This document shows, in pieces, positions 8,933 to 17,286 of a stretch of DNA of 39,384 nt. Source of the stretch: an uncultured Atopobium sp. (lineage in GTDB: Bacteria; Actinomycetota; Coriobacteriia; Coriobacteriales; Atopobiaceae). Position 1 is the first letter of the stretch. The number at the start of each line of letters is the position of its first letter. The translations under genes were made by a program, and so were the position numbers. The stretch spans positions 1-39,384 of the forward strand of contig CALIAD010000133.1 in the NCBI GenBank assembly GCA_938041635.1, read 5' to 3'. The notes under the pieces were generated by a model. The model was not told the origin of the DNA. It was given only the letters and a program-made list of their open reading frames with translations, and did not search any database.

Positions 8933-10342
8933 TTAGAAGTCAGCGTTGCCAACGGTACGAGGGTGAGGAATAACGTCGCGGATGTTATCCACACCGGTGA
9001 GGTACATAACAAGGCGCTCAAAGCCAAGACCAAAGCCAGAGTGTGTGCAAGAGCCGTAACGACGAAGATCCAAGTAATACTTGTAATCGTCGGGGTTCAT
9101 GCCAAGCTCAACAATGCGCTTCTCCAGAAGCTCAAGACGGTCTTCTCGCTGTGAGCCACCAATAATCTCGCCGATGCCTGGAACAAGGCAGTCAGCTGCG
9201 GCAACAGTCTTGCCGTCATCGTTAAGGCGCATGTAGAAGGCCTTGATTTCTGCTGGATAATCAGTAACAAAGATTGGCTTTCCAAAATGCTGCTCGGTGA
9301 GGTAGCGCTCGTGCTCAGTCTGAAGGTCAATACCCCACTCAACAGGGTACTCAAACTTCTGACCACCCTTTACTGCCTCCTGCAGAATCTCAATTGCCTC
9401 GGTGTAAGAAACACGAGAGAACTGGGAAGTTGCAACATGGTTCAAGCGCTCAAGCAGACCCTTATCCACAAACTTGTTAAGCATTTCAAGCTCATCTGGG
9501 CAGTGCTCAAGAACGTATGCAATAACGTAGCGCAGCATCTCTTCTGCAACATCCATGTCCTGTGCAAGATCACAGAAAGCCATCTCTGGCTCAATCATCC
9601 AGAACTCTGCAGCGTGGCGGCGTGTGTTGGAGTTCTCTGCACGGAACGTTGGACCAAAGGTGTACACGTCACCAAAGGCCATAGCAAAGTTCTCTGCCTG
9701 GAGCTGACCAGAAACGGTGAGGTGAGAAGACTGACCAAAGAAGTCCTTTGAGTAGTCAACATCGCCCTTCTCGGTACGTGGAACGTTGTTCAAATCAAGT
9801 GTGGTAACACGGAACATCTCGCCTGCGCCCTCAGCATCGGATGCCGTGATGATTGGAGTGTTCACGTAGACAAAGCCACGATCCTGGAAGAACTGGTGGA
9901 TGGCAAAGGCAGCCACAGAACGGATGCGGAAAACTGCACGGAACATGTTGGTACGAGGACGAAGATGCTGCTGCGTACGAAGGTACTCAAGAGACTGACG
10001 CTTCTTCTGCATTGGATAATCTGGGCTTGATGGGCCCTCAATCACAATGGTCTGCGCCTGCAGCTCAATAGGCTGTGGGCGATCGGGGGTAAGCTCAAGG
10101 ACACCCTGAATAATCAGGGCAGCGCCAACGCCACAGGAAGCAATCTCCTCGTAATTGCCAAGGTTCTCACGATTCATAACAACCTGTAGGTCTTTGAAGC
10201 AGCTACCGTCATTAAGTGTGACGAAGCCAAAATTCTTCATATCCCTTACTGAACGTACCCAGCCGGCCACCGTAACTTTTTGGCCACCAAGTTGCTCTGC
10301 ATCTGCGTACAATGCAGAAATCGTGATGCGCTCCACGGGCAT
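8933..10342 (-). CDS. asnS: Asparagine--tRNA ligase
   Basis: A class IIb aminoacyl-tRNA synthetase charging tRNA-Asn, about 469 residues. The N-terminal OB-fold is clear (VTVAGWVRSVRDMKNFGFVTLNDGS). The catalytic core follows, with motif 2 FRAENSNTRRHAAEFWMIEPE and motif 3 GFGLGFERLVMYLTG. The AsnS-type ending is VIPHPRTVGNADF. The start is ambiguous: GTG 10360, ATG 10342 and GTG 10336 share the frame. AAGGAGG ends only two bases before ATG 10342 but eight before GTG 10336 (protein MERITISALY), which would have the best spacing. The upstream leader holds a tandem pair of small hairpins (10360-10399). It is transcribed divergently from pyrE. Confidence 0.96.
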   Translation of the reverse strand: MPVERITISALYADAEQLGGQKVTVAGWVRSVRDMKNFGFVTLNDGSCFKDLQVVMNRENLGNYEEIASCGVGAALIIQGVLELTPDRPQPIELQAQTIVIEGPSSPDYPMQKKRQSLEYLRTQQHLRPRTNMFRAVFRIRSVAAFAIHQFFQDRGFVYVNTPIITASDAEGAGEMFRVTTLDLNNVPRTEKGDVDYSKDFFGQSSHLTVSGQLQAENFAMAFGDVYTFGPTFRAENSNTRRHAAEFWMIEPEMAFCDLAQDMDVAEEMLRYVIAYVLEHCPDELEMLNKFVDKGLLERLNHVATSQFSRVSYTEAIEILQEAVKGGQKFEYPVEWGIDLQTEHERYLTEQHFGKPIFVTDYPAEIKAFYMRLNDDGKTVAAADCLVPGIGEIIGGSQREDRLELLEKRIVELGMNPDDYKYYLDLRRYGSCTHSGFGLGFERLVMYLTGVDNIRDVIPHPRTVGNADF

Positions 10343-10359
10343 ATCCTCCTTGTAACTCA

Positions 10360-10399
10360 CTCTGCAGGCTTTTCCTGCGCTCTGCAGGACTATCCTGCG
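10360..10399. repeat. Tandem 20-bp repeat (2 copies), each a GCAGG/CCTGC hairpin, in the asnS leader
   Basis: Units 10360-10379 and 10380-10399 match at 17 of 20 positions. Each holds GCAGG and CCTGC as an inverted pair around six bases, so the asnS leader RNA could fold two adjacent small hairpins. About 100 bases further (10503-10530) a second small duplication, of about 15 bases with core GCCATAAAACACC, is also present. Confidence 0.7.
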
Positions 10400-10612
10400 A
10401 GACGAACAAATATCTATTTAGAATACCGCATAACCACATGGCAAACGTTCACTTTTATATATCTGGCGGTAATTACGCTAATCTCACATAGCCAAGCCGG
10501 CACGCCATAAAACACCGCGCCATAAAACACCTATCCGCAATTCGGCTAAACTAGTGCAGTAGAACTTACCTACAAAATGCCGCACGTTAAAAGGCCTGCT
10601 AAAGGAGAAACC

Positions 10613-11293
10613 ATGGAAGACTACAAGCGCGAGTTTATTGAGTTTATGGTCCAGAGCAACGTACTTAAATTTGGCGATTTTACGCTCAAGAGTGGTCGCA
10701 AATCTCCTTTCTTCATGAACGCCGGCGCCTATGTCACTGGCGAGCAGCTCCATAAGCTGGGACTTTACTACGCTCGTGCCATTCACGACAACTTTGGCCT
10801 GGATTTTGACGTAGTCTTTGGTCCTGCTTACAAGGGCATTCCCCTTTCTGTTATCACTGCAATGGGCATCAATGAGCTCTACGGTAAGCAGGTTCAGTAT
10901 TGCTCCAACAGAAAAGAAGCAAAAGATCACGGCGCCGACGCCGGCATGCTTCTAGGAGCAGAGCTCAAAGACGGCCAGAGAGTAGTTATGGTTGAAGATG
11001 TCACCACTTCTGGCAAGTCTATTGAAGAGACCTATCCTCTGATTACCTCTATTGCAAACATCGAGGTAGTTGGCCTGATTGTCTCGCTCAACCGCATGGA
11101 AGTTGGCAAGGGCGGCAAAGTTGCAGCACTCCAGGAAGTCTCCGAGCGTTGGGGTATGCCAACTGCAGCCATTGTCTCCATGGATGAGGTTACCGAGGCC
11201 CTCTATAACAAAGAGGTTGACGGTAAGGTTATTATCGACGACACCTTGAAGGCCTCCATTGATGCCTACTACCAGCAGTATGGCGTTAAATAA
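10613..11293 (+). CDS. pyrE: Orotate phosphoribosyltransferase
   Basis: A 226-residue cytoplasmic enzyme converting orotate and PRPP to OMP, in pyrimidine synthesis. The PRPP-binding loop VVMVEDVTTSGKS (124-136) is intact. LKSGRKSPFFMNAG (25-38) binds orotate/PRPP, and YCSNRKEAKDHG carries the catalytic mobile-loop Lys/Arg residues. FGPAYKGIPL (69-78) is also typical. ATG 10613 is preceded by AAAGGAG at five bases; an in-frame ATG at 10577 has no ribosome site and would add a basic extension. No other pyr gene is in the window. A LysR-type regulator starts 33 bases downstream on the same strand, possibly co-transcribed. Confidence 0.96.
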   Translation: MEDYKREFIEFMVQSNVLKFGDFTLKSGRKSPFFMNAGAYVTGEQLHKLGLYYARAIHDNFGLDFDVVFGPAYKGIPLSVITAMGINELYGKQVQYCSNRKEAKDHGADAGMLLGAELKDGQRVVMVEDVTTSGKSIEETYPLITSIANIEVVGLIVSLNRMEVGKGGKVAALQEVSERWGMPTAAIVSMDEVTEALYNKEVDGKVIIDDTLKASIDAYYQQYGVK

Positions 11294-11326
11294 GGCGAGA
11301 AAAACCTCTGCATAGAAACCTGACTT

Positions 11327-12241
11327 ATGACTTTGACTCAACTTAAATACGTTCTTGCTATTGCTAAGGCAGGCACTATTAACGCCGCAGCTAAACAGCT
11401 CTTTATCTCGCAGCCTACCCTGAGTAGCGCAGTTAAAGAGCTTGAAGCCGAGCTGGGAATCTCCCTTTTTAACAGAACCAGCAAGGGCGTTGAGCCTACC
11501 GCAGATGGCGAGGAGTTTTTGAGTTACGCCAGGCAAGTTGTCATGCAGACGGACCTCATTGAAGAGCGCTATCTGGGCACCGCTCCCGCCAAACAGCGCT
11601 TCTGCGTTTCTTGCCAGCACTATTCCTTTGCCGTTGAGGCCTTTGTCAACCTGATTAAAGAGCACGGCGGCTCAAAGTACGACTTCCGTATCAGAGAGAC
11701 GCAAACGTACGAGATTATTGAAGATGTCTCAAAGCTAAGAAGTGAAGTAGGCGTCCTTTACCTCAACTCATTCAATGATCGCGTTATTAGAAAAACGCTG
11801 CAGGACCAGGGCTTGGTTTTCTCGCCACTGTTTAAGTGCAAACCAAGCGTCTTTGTGGGAAAAGATAACCCGCTGGCAAAGCGCTCCTCGGTAACACTCA
11901 ACGATCTTGCCCCCTACCCTCGTCTTTCTTACGAGCAGGGTGAACATAACGCGTTCTATTTCTCCGAAGAGCTTCTGGCAACGCTTGATCGCGATAAGGA
12001 CATTATGGTCCGAGACCGCGCTACCATCTTTAACCTGATTATTGGCTTGAACGGCTACACCATCAGCACTGGCCTTATTAACGAGGAGCTCAACGGCCCA
12101 AATATTGTTGCCGTTCCTCTGGCTGTTGATGATTACATGGAAGTTGGCTACGTCACCCATGACGAGAAGAGCCTCTCGCCCTTTGGCGAGCTCTACATCG
12201 ATGCGCTTAAGCGCTGCTGCCAGGCAGTTACGTGGGTGTAA
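11327..12241 (+). CDS. LysR family transcriptional regulator
   Basis: A 304-residue regulator. Residues 1-60 are the winged helix-turn-helix (LTQLKYVLAIAKAGTINAAA, then QPTLSSAVKELEAELG, then LFNRTSKGVEPTADG). The rest is the periplasmic-binding-protein-like effector domain, with LFKCKPSVFVGKDNPLA and YEQGEHNAFYFSEE. From memory, that last segment resembles LysR regulators that control O-acetylhomoserine sulfhydrylase and sulfur genes in Firmicutes; if so, metY at 5968-7248 is a candidate target. This is inference. ATG 11327 lacks a clear Shine-Dalgarno sequence and is 33 bases after pyrE, so translation may depend on coupling or a leader. Confidence 0.9.
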   Translation: MTLTQLKYVLAIAKAGTINAAAKQLFISQPTLSSAVKELEAELGISLFNRTSKGVEPTADGEEFLSYARQVVMQTDLIEERYLGTAPAKQRFCVSCQHYSFAVEAFVNLIKEHGGSKYDFRIRETQTYEIIEDVSKLRSEVGVLYLNSFNDRVIRKTLQDQGLVFSPLFKCKPSVFVGKDNPLAKRSSVTLNDLAPYPRLSYEQGEHNAFYFSEELLATLDRDKDIMVRDRATIFNLIIGLNGYTISTGLINEELNGPNIVAVPLAVDDYMEVGYVTHDEKSLSPFGELYIDALKRCCQAVTWV

Positions 12242-12547
12242 AGGATTTATAAATAAGTAAGTTGTTTTAAGCGTTCTTTATGCTTTTTAACTAAATTGAA
12301 AGCTGCCCAGCTGTGGCGATTCTTTTTAATAAATAACAGTCATTGAATATGTTATTTATTAACCGATAAAAAGATACCGTTCACAGTAAAAGACGTAACA
12401 ATGATGCCTATAGGAATAGAATTAAGGTAAGAGAGTCGGCAACTACTCCTCTACAGCAATAGGTTAAAGACTGAAGAAAAACATAGTGAAGGGCGTATGG
12501 AGTCCCGACTCGTGTAGTAGATTTATCGAGGTCATCTGGGGATTATT
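12242..12547. other. AT-rich gap before the six-gene transporter operon, with a 10-bp inverted repeat
   Basis: No gene was found in these 306 bases. AATAAATAAC (12329-12338) and GTTATTTATT (12351-12360) form a perfect 10-bp stem with a 12-base loop and T-rich flanks. It may end the LysR transcript in either direction or be an operator. GAGTCGG (12433) and CCGACTC (12505) form a weaker distant pair. The operon promoter should lie here, but no convincing -35/-10 pair could be picked. Confidence 0.5.
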
Positions 12548-13297
12548 ATGTTTTCTCACGATTCTAGAAACTTAAACTCAAAAACAAATAAACTCCCCCA
12601 ACAGGCTCGTTCTTTGGCATTATTGATTGCTTGTATCGTCATTGCTGGCGTGCTTTATTTTTACAATCTTGCCCAAAAACAGGCGCAGCAAGAACTTTTT
12701 GCGCAGCAAGTGGCGCAAAGACAAAATGAGGCCTCGGAAACTTACAAAATTGGCGATACTGTACAACTAACTGGACTTGATCAAGAACATGGTAATCCAG
12801 CTGAGACTCCTTTTGGGGCTTATCTACCATGGGTTGGCACAATTGAGGTAACAGTAACAGACGTAACCCTTTGTCATTCTATAGACGAGGCAGGTTTTAC
12901 CTCTGGAGCACTTAACAATCCATTAACACCAGAAAATGCAGATAGCTTGTATCTAGTCTATACGCTTCATTTTAAAAACATAGACGCCGTTCAAAAACAC
13001 ACCTCAAATGGTCCGGACTATATATTACTTACTAGTTACTCAATTAATGCTGAGGGGCATAATATTTTCATGTCCCAAATTACACCTGAAAATGCCCGAA
13101 TTGACAATTCGGATACTGATAAAACTAAAGGGTATTTTTGGATTAATGCAGGGGATGAATGTGACGTCAAACTTGCTTTTGCGCTATCTCCAGAAGAACT
13201 GAGAGATGTTACTTCTATTCATCTGGCAAATATGGGAGGAATTTATTCAAACGCAAAGTTAGTTGATATACAGTCTGCAGTAAAAAGTGATAAGTAG
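12548..13297 (+). CDS. Membrane-anchored exported protein, DUF4352-like domain, first gene of the AT-rich ABC operon
   Basis: A 249-residue protein with a short basic N-terminus, one membrane segment (about 22-39), and a Gln-rich stalk (40-60: KQAQQELFAQQVAQRQNEA). A beta-rich extracytoplasmic domain begins YKIGDTVQL and holds TIEVTVTDVTL, SLYLVYTLHFKN and an ending ECDVKLAFALSPEEL. This order of strands resembles Ig-like DUF4352 domains, but the match is by eye. There is no lipobox, so it is probably anchored by an uncleaved helix. It resembles the last gene of the operon (16518-17144) in size, topology and strand pattern. ATG 12548 has GGGG at six bases. The gene stops nine bases before the next start. 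It may be a substrate-binding, sensing or immunity component of the transporter. Confidence 0.75.
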   Translation: MFSHDSRNLNSKTNKLPQQARSLALLIACIVIAGVLYFYNLAQKQAQQELFAQQVAQRQNEASETYKIGDTVQLTGLDQEHGNPAETPFGAYLPWVGTIEVTVTDVTLCHSIDEAGFTSGALNNPLTPENADSLYLVYTLHFKNIDAVQKHTSNGPDYILLTSYSINAEGHNIFMSQITPENARIDNSDTDKTKGYFWINAGDECDVKLAFALSPEELRDVTSIHLANMGGIYSNAKLVDIQSAVKSDK

Positions 13298-13306
13298 GTG
13301 TTTGCT

Positions 13307-14194
13307 ATGAATTCATTGTTCAAGTCTGAATTTAAGCGACAGCTTACCAATAATCCATTATTTTGGACATGTGTTGCAATTGGAATCTGTATTGCACTAC
13401 TTGCCGCTTGGATTGAAATACAGCTTGAATTAGATATCTTAGAAGAGACCTATCAACAGGGAAATCATCTTTCTTATAACACTTTACTCTCTCTCGTTTC
13501 TGCTTATACCGCTTGGATCCCAACACGAATCGGAGAATTTTACAGTGGACTGTACTATCTCTTATGGCCGCTCTTAGCAACCATTCCAACTGCTTGGATT
13601 CTAAGCAACGATTCAAGAGAAGGAATACTTGAACAACAATGTCTTAGAATTAGAAAGGCTTGTACCATCAGGATAAAACTATACGTAAGCTTTATTTCTG
13701 GAGGGATTTGCTCGGCCCTGCCTCTTGTCCTTAATTTTTTAGCTGTAATCTGTTTCTTACCGTTATCTACACCAAAAATTTACGATGAGATATATACCGC
13801 AGTCTCAATGAACTCTTTGTTCTCAGGACTCTTTTATAACTCTCCTCTTGCTTATGTCATTGCCCTCTCCGTATTAGCCTTCATAATTGGAGGACTGTTT
13901 TCCTGCGCCGTTTGTCTTTTTGCCAGTTTAACTAAGACCACATTTCAAGCAATTTTTATTTCTTATTTCCTACTTCACCTGTTAGCATTCTTAGGCTCGC
14001 AATTTTCAGCAATTCTTTCCTCTGCTCAATTAAGAGAAGTAGGACAAAATGCATTCATTAAGTTGAATTTCTTTCAATTAATAAGTTCTGAATATGCTTC
14101 AACAAAACTTGGATTTTATTGCTTCTGTTTTGTTTTGCTATTACTAGTAATCTTCATTTCTTACAAAAAGACTTGTAGAAGTGATCTGCTATGA
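13307..14194 (+). CDS. ABC-2-like membrane protein 1 of the AT-rich operon
   Basis: A 295-residue integral membrane protein with about six helices (near 18-37, 81-98, 128-150, 183-210, 218-240, 268-287). The soluble N-terminus MNSLFKSEFKRQL is typical of ABC-2 permeases. A large loop carries SNDSREGILEQQCLRI, reminiscent of the cytoplasmic coupling region. A GTG at 13298 is in frame directly after the previous stop, but ATG 13307 has AGGTG at six bases and gives the expected start. The gene overlaps the next by four bases (ATGA), showing translational coupling. Low GC, like its operon neighbours. The exact permease family is not recognised. Confidence 0.78.
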   Translation: MNSLFKSEFKRQLTNNPLFWTCVAIGICIALLAAWIEIQLELDILEETYQQGNHLSYNTLLSLVSAYTAWIPTRIGEFYSGLYYLLWPLLATIPTAWILSNDSREGILEQQCLRIRKACTIRIKLYVSFISGGICSALPLVLNFLAVICFLPLSTPKIYDEIYTAVSMNSLFSGLFYNSPLAYVIALSVLAFIIGGLFSCAVCLFASLTKTTFQAIFISYFLLHLLAFLGSQFSAILSSAQLREVGQNAFIKLNFFQLISSEYASTKLGFYCFCFVLLLLVIFISYKKTCRSDLL

Positions 14195-15009
14195 AACATC
14201 AAATTTCAAGGAACTTCACTCAGCTTTTTGATATGCATAAAAATCTTCTAGCAGCGCTTTTTGTGATGTTGTTATCTTGTACAGCGTTTATTTCTTCTTT
14301 TGCACAATTCAGCTTAATTACACAAGGAGGATATTCGTTTTCTTTAGGTGATTTGATTATCGCAACATTCTTCGGTTCTGCCCACACGCTCTACGTAGAG
14401 TGGACCGCGCTTTGCATCTCTTTTCTTCTCATAATCATTATTTCTAGCTCAGACACAAATGAACATTTTTCTATTCAACGCATGATGAGGTTTGAGAAGA
14501 AAACTAGATTTTGGATTTATAGCTACATAAATATAATCGTATCTTCTCTCTTTTTGATTGCCGTCTATATAATGACCTACGTTATCTTACTTATTTGTAC
14601 AGGTAATAGCCCTGATATTGCTACGCTAAATGTGGATATCTTCATTTACCATACCGTTCAAACTGGTACAGAATTTTCACTCACAACCTCAAAAGTATTA
14701 GCCCTTCTCGGCATTTATTATCTTGGTCTCTTGTTCTTTTCCTTTATTTACAAAGTAATGAAACTCTATACTCACAATTCACTAGCTGTATTACTAAGCG
14801 TAGCACTACTAGTTTTAGGAGAGTTTTTTCCTGAACTTCCATTCCCCTCTACATTAATGACTTTTTCGAGACTTCTTCCATTTAATCCAGAAGGATATAG
14901 CCCTGTATATACAACTTTATATTTTCTTGTTGGAATCATTTGCTTAAACATTTTTGGCCTCATTGGAACTAAAAATACAGAGTTTGGTGGTCATTATGAG
15001 AAACTCTAA
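14191..15009 (+). CDS. Membrane protein 2 of the AT-rich operon
   Basis: A 272-residue protein with about six hydrophobic helices (near 19-40, 69-86, 110-137, 168-188, 195-212, 241-260). I do not recognise its family. The basic segment SIQRMMRFEKKTRFW between helices 2 and 3 is a likely cytoplasmic loop. It starts with ATGA overlapping the previous stop, and its 3' end overlaps the next gene by 14 bases, so it is made in coupled translation with its neighbours. Taken with the other two membrane genes and the ATPase, it is probably a permease subunit. Confidence 0.75.
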   Translation: MKHQISRNFTQLFDMHKNLLAALFVMLLSCTAFISSFAQFSLITQGGYSFSLGDLIIATFFGSAHTLYVEWTALCISFLLIIIISSSDTNEHFSIQRMMRFEKKTRFWIYSYINIIVSSLFLIAVYIMTYVILLICTGNSPDIATLNVDIFIYHTVQTGTEFSLTTSKVLALLGIYYLGLLFFSFIYKVMKLYTHNSLAVLLSVALLVLGEFFPELPFPSTLMTFSRLLPFNPEGYSPVYTTLYFLVGIICLNIFGLIGTKNTEFGGHYEKL

Positions 15010-15859
15010 AGTAATTCCATTTGGTCCTTTTATCTATTCATTACGTGGTCCATTTTGTATCTGTACCATCTTAATGGCACTTATCGTTGCTACATCTCTT
15101 GTAGTGTTCAATCGCTCGGCAACAAGTAATCCAACATTTGCAGATAACGTATCAAGTCTATTTGCTGGAATGCCACAGATATCGCAAAGCATTCCTTCAA
15201 ATGCTGCTATGCCAAAAATTAAAATTCCTTTTGCCTGGTTAATACTTGTTTTACTTCCCCATCTAATGTGTTTCCTGGCAGTCTCTAGGTCACTAAGAAA
15301 AGATATGTATCTTGTTATGTCTTCCTCAAAGAGTTTCTATCCAATTCTTCTAACAGTAAGTTGTGTGACAGCAACTGGGCTTTATTGGATAATAGCGGGA
15401 GTTGTAATCCTCTTATTTACACTGCTTCACGGTGGAGAAATTCTATCAACTACGACATTAAGCTTAGAAATTCTCGAAGGTTTTGACGCCTCAACATTAC
15501 CTGCAAATACGGTAAGTATTGTCCCATTGATTGGATCTCTATTTATTACTTCACTATCTCTTATAACGCTTCAATGTTCAGCAGGATTATTTATTAAAGA
15601 ATGGCCTCCTCTCTTTTTAATAATTTCTTGGATAGTTTCCTCAATTTTCAAATTACATCCTATCTTTATTGGCAACTACATGATGTTTTCTCGAAGTTCT
15701 CTATATATTGATTCGACTAGCAGGGAGATCGTTGAAGGTAACCTCTGTGCAGGAGTCAATCCGCTCTGCACGTTAGCTTTTTGTATTGGCTCACTAGGTA
15801 TTTTTCTTTATCTGTCTCTTTCACGCTTTAAGAACATTGATCAATTTGGCGGTGAGTAA
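14996..15859 (+). CDS. Membrane protein 3 of the AT-rich operon
   Basis: A 287-residue protein with about six hydrophobic segments (near 20-40, 78-97, 116-145, 172-196, 205-220, 262-280). A first extracytoplasmic loop of about 37 residues precedes helix 2. The start is ATG 14996 (MRNSKVIPFGPFIYSLRG), inside the end of the previous gene, with GGTGG upstream; the longer frame from 14954 has no ribosome site. It ends two bases before the ATPase gene. It is probably another permease subunit, making three membrane genes for one ATPase, which is one more than classical two-permease lantibiotic exporters. Confidence 0.75.
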   Translation: MRNSKVIPFGPFIYSLRGPFCICTILMALIVATSLVVFNRSATSNPTFADNVSSLFAGMPQISQSIPSNAAMPKIKIPFAWLILVLLPHLMCFLAVSRSLRKDMYLVMSSSKSFYPILLTVSCVTATGLYWIIAGVVILLFTLLHGGEILSTTTLSLEILEGFDASTLPANTVSIVPLIGSLFITSLSLITLQCSAGLFIKEWPPLFLIISWIVSSIFKLHPIFIGNYMMFSRSSLYIDSTSREIVEGNLCAGVNPLCTLAFCIGSLGIFLYLSLSRFKNIDQFGGE

Positions 15860-15861
15860 AC

Positions 15862-16521
15862 ATGTCGTACATTTCAGCTGAGCATCTAACAAAAGAAATC
15901 GGAAACGATACTGTTCTCAAGGATGTCACATTATCCCTGGAAAAGAGAGAGATAATTGGTCTCGAGGGCCAAAACGGCTCTGGTAAAACAATGCTTATGC
16001 GAGCGGTCTGTGGCCTCATTAAACCTACCCAAGGATATGTTTCTATTGAAAACAAAAAGCTCTGGGATGATATAGATTTCCCACCGAGTGTTGGTCTGCT
16101 CCTAGAAAAACCAGCACTTCTCAGCTCATATAGCGGTCGTAAGAACCTAGAGATTCTCTCGTCAATAAAACAAATCGCGTCTGAGCAAGATATTGATGCT
16201 GCAATTGAAAAAGTAGGACTTGATCCTAAAGACAAAAGACCTGTTAGAAAATACTCCCTTGGCATGAAGCAACGCTTGGGAATTGCCATGGCATTTTTTG
16301 AACATCCGGATTTAATCATTCTTGACGAGCCAACAAACGCTCTTGATGAAGATGGTGTCCACATGCTCACGGAGCTCATTTTTGAACAAAGAGATAAGGG
16401 AGCAACTTTTCTTATCTCAAGTCATGACGCTGAATTCTTAGAGGTTGTCTGCGATGTAATTTACAAAATGAAGCTCGGTAAAATTGTCGAGAAAATTGAC
16501 GTGCAAAGACGTGCATCATGA
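15862..16521 (+). CDS. ABC transporter ATP-binding protein, BcrA/lantibiotic-immunity type
   Basis: A 219-residue single ATPase domain. Walker A is GQNGSGKT (36-43), signature YSLGMKQR (131-138), Walker B LIILDEP with catalytic Glu156, and the switch His188 is in LISSHDAE. The Q-loop lacks Gln and reads GLLLEKPALLSSYSGRKNL. A Glu at this position, before a P-x-L/F motif, is typical of the BcrA/NukF/LanF group, which exports bacitracin and lantibiotics or gives immunity to them. That supports a role against or with antimicrobial peptides, although the permeases are not recognisable LanE/LanG. ATG 15862 directly follows the previous stop, with GGTGAG at five bases; the gene's end overlaps the next by four bases. 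Confidence 0.92.
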   Translation: MSYISAEHLTKEIGNDTVLKDVTLSLEKREIIGLEGQNGSGKTMLMRAVCGLIKPTQGYVSIENKKLWDDIDFPPSVGLLLEKPALLSSYSGRKNLEILSSIKQIASEQDIDAAIEKVGLDPKDKRPVRKYSLGMKQRLGIAMAFFEHPDLIILDEPTNALDEDGVHMLTELIFEQRDKGATFLISSHDAEFLEVVCDVIYKMKLGKIVEKIDVQRRAS

Positions 16522-17144
16522 AACTAAAAAGCAAACTACCATTATTCGCAATTGCCATAAGCTTTGTACTGGTTTGTGCTCTTGGCTACAGGATTTGGTG
16601 GGTAAATACCCATGCACTAACTATCCCTGAAGAGATTTATCAAATGGGAGAATGGGTCTCCCTTGACGGAAATTTTCATTATTCGTCTTCTGAGAATACA
16701 AAGGGATATTCAATACGAATAACTGAAATTGCCCTAACCACATATGACGGTTATCTGGAAAAACATGGTATTACACCACAATATCCCAATGCCCATGGCA
16801 ATCAAACAAGTGTGATTGATGTCACTATAGAAATTAAAAATGATAGAGAAGAGACTGAGCCTGTAGGAGGAATAGATTTTCTCGGCACGGTTTTAATTCC
16901 ACAGGCCAACAACATTTATTACATTTGCGATTTAGGAAATGAAAATTCCCTTTGGCCGCATGTCCAGCCAAATATAACAACTTCGCGAATTGCCATCAAA
17001 CCGCACACTTCATATGTTCTTCATGTGCCTTATGTAGTAAATCTCACAGGAGAAGAAATCTATAGAACTCCGATTACTGATACGACGTTTGATTTACTTG
17101 TTTCTCGTCTACCTGTAGAAAAACGAATTCGAGTGTCTCTGTAG
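16518..17144 (+). CDS. Membrane-anchored exported protein, DUF5028/DUF4352-like, last gene of the AT-rich operon
   Basis: A 208-residue protein with one N-terminal membrane segment (about 8-28) and no lipobox. A beta-rich outer domain begins YQMGEWVSLDGNFHY and contains SSENTKGYSIRITEIAL. From memory, the ENT-GYS-IR pattern resembles proteins labelled DUF5028 that occur near ABC transporters; this was not checked. Later strands (TSVIDVTIEIKND, HTSYVLHVPYVV) parallel those of the protein at 12548-13297, so the two may be distant paralogues bracketing the operon. It starts with ATGA overlapping the ATPase stop. Its stop codon lies in a small hairpin (17138-17169), probably the end of the operon. 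Function unknown. Confidence 0.75.
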   Translation: MKLKSKLPLFAIAISFVLVCALGYRIWWVNTHALTIPEEIYQMGEWVSLDGNFHYSSSENTKGYSIRITEIALTTYDGYLEKHGITPQYPNAHGNQTSVIDVTIEIKNDREETEPVGGIDFLGTVLIPQANNIYYICDLGNENSLWPHVQPNITTSRIAIKPHTSYVLHVPYVVNLTGEEIYRTPITDTTFDLLVSRLPVEKRIRVSL

Positions 17145-17169
17145 CAATTCTTATCACTCCAGCTACAGA
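17138..17169 (+). terminator. Candidate terminator hairpin of the six-gene operon
   Basis: TCTGTAGC (17138-17145, containing the stop codon) pairs with GCTACAGA (17162-17169) and is followed by TTTCACC. There is no long T run. The right arm is repeated at 17183-17190, so an alternative longer hairpin is possible. Confidence 0.4.
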
Positions 17170-17211
17170 TTTCACCACTCCAGCTACAGATTGTGCCACC
17201 CTCACTACGGA
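17149..17211. repeat. Tandem 21-bp repeat, 3 copies
   Basis: Units 17149-17169, 17170-17190 and 17191-17211. The first two share CACTCCAGCTACAGA; the third is diverged (CACCCTCACTACGGA). It lies between the AT-rich operon and the GTPase gene. Confidence 0.75.
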
Positions 17212-17286
17212 TGAATGGATTGTTAGCTGTCTCCCAGTTTGCGCTAAAATAATACCTTACGTTTTTGAAGCGCAATGGGAGGCATC

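Noticed and set aside
12487..12580. Short peptide frame (about 29 residues, GTG start) before the AT-rich operon, as a possible bacteriocin precursor
   Set aside because: There is no ribosome site, leader motif or double-glycine, and it overlaps the first operon gene out of frame.
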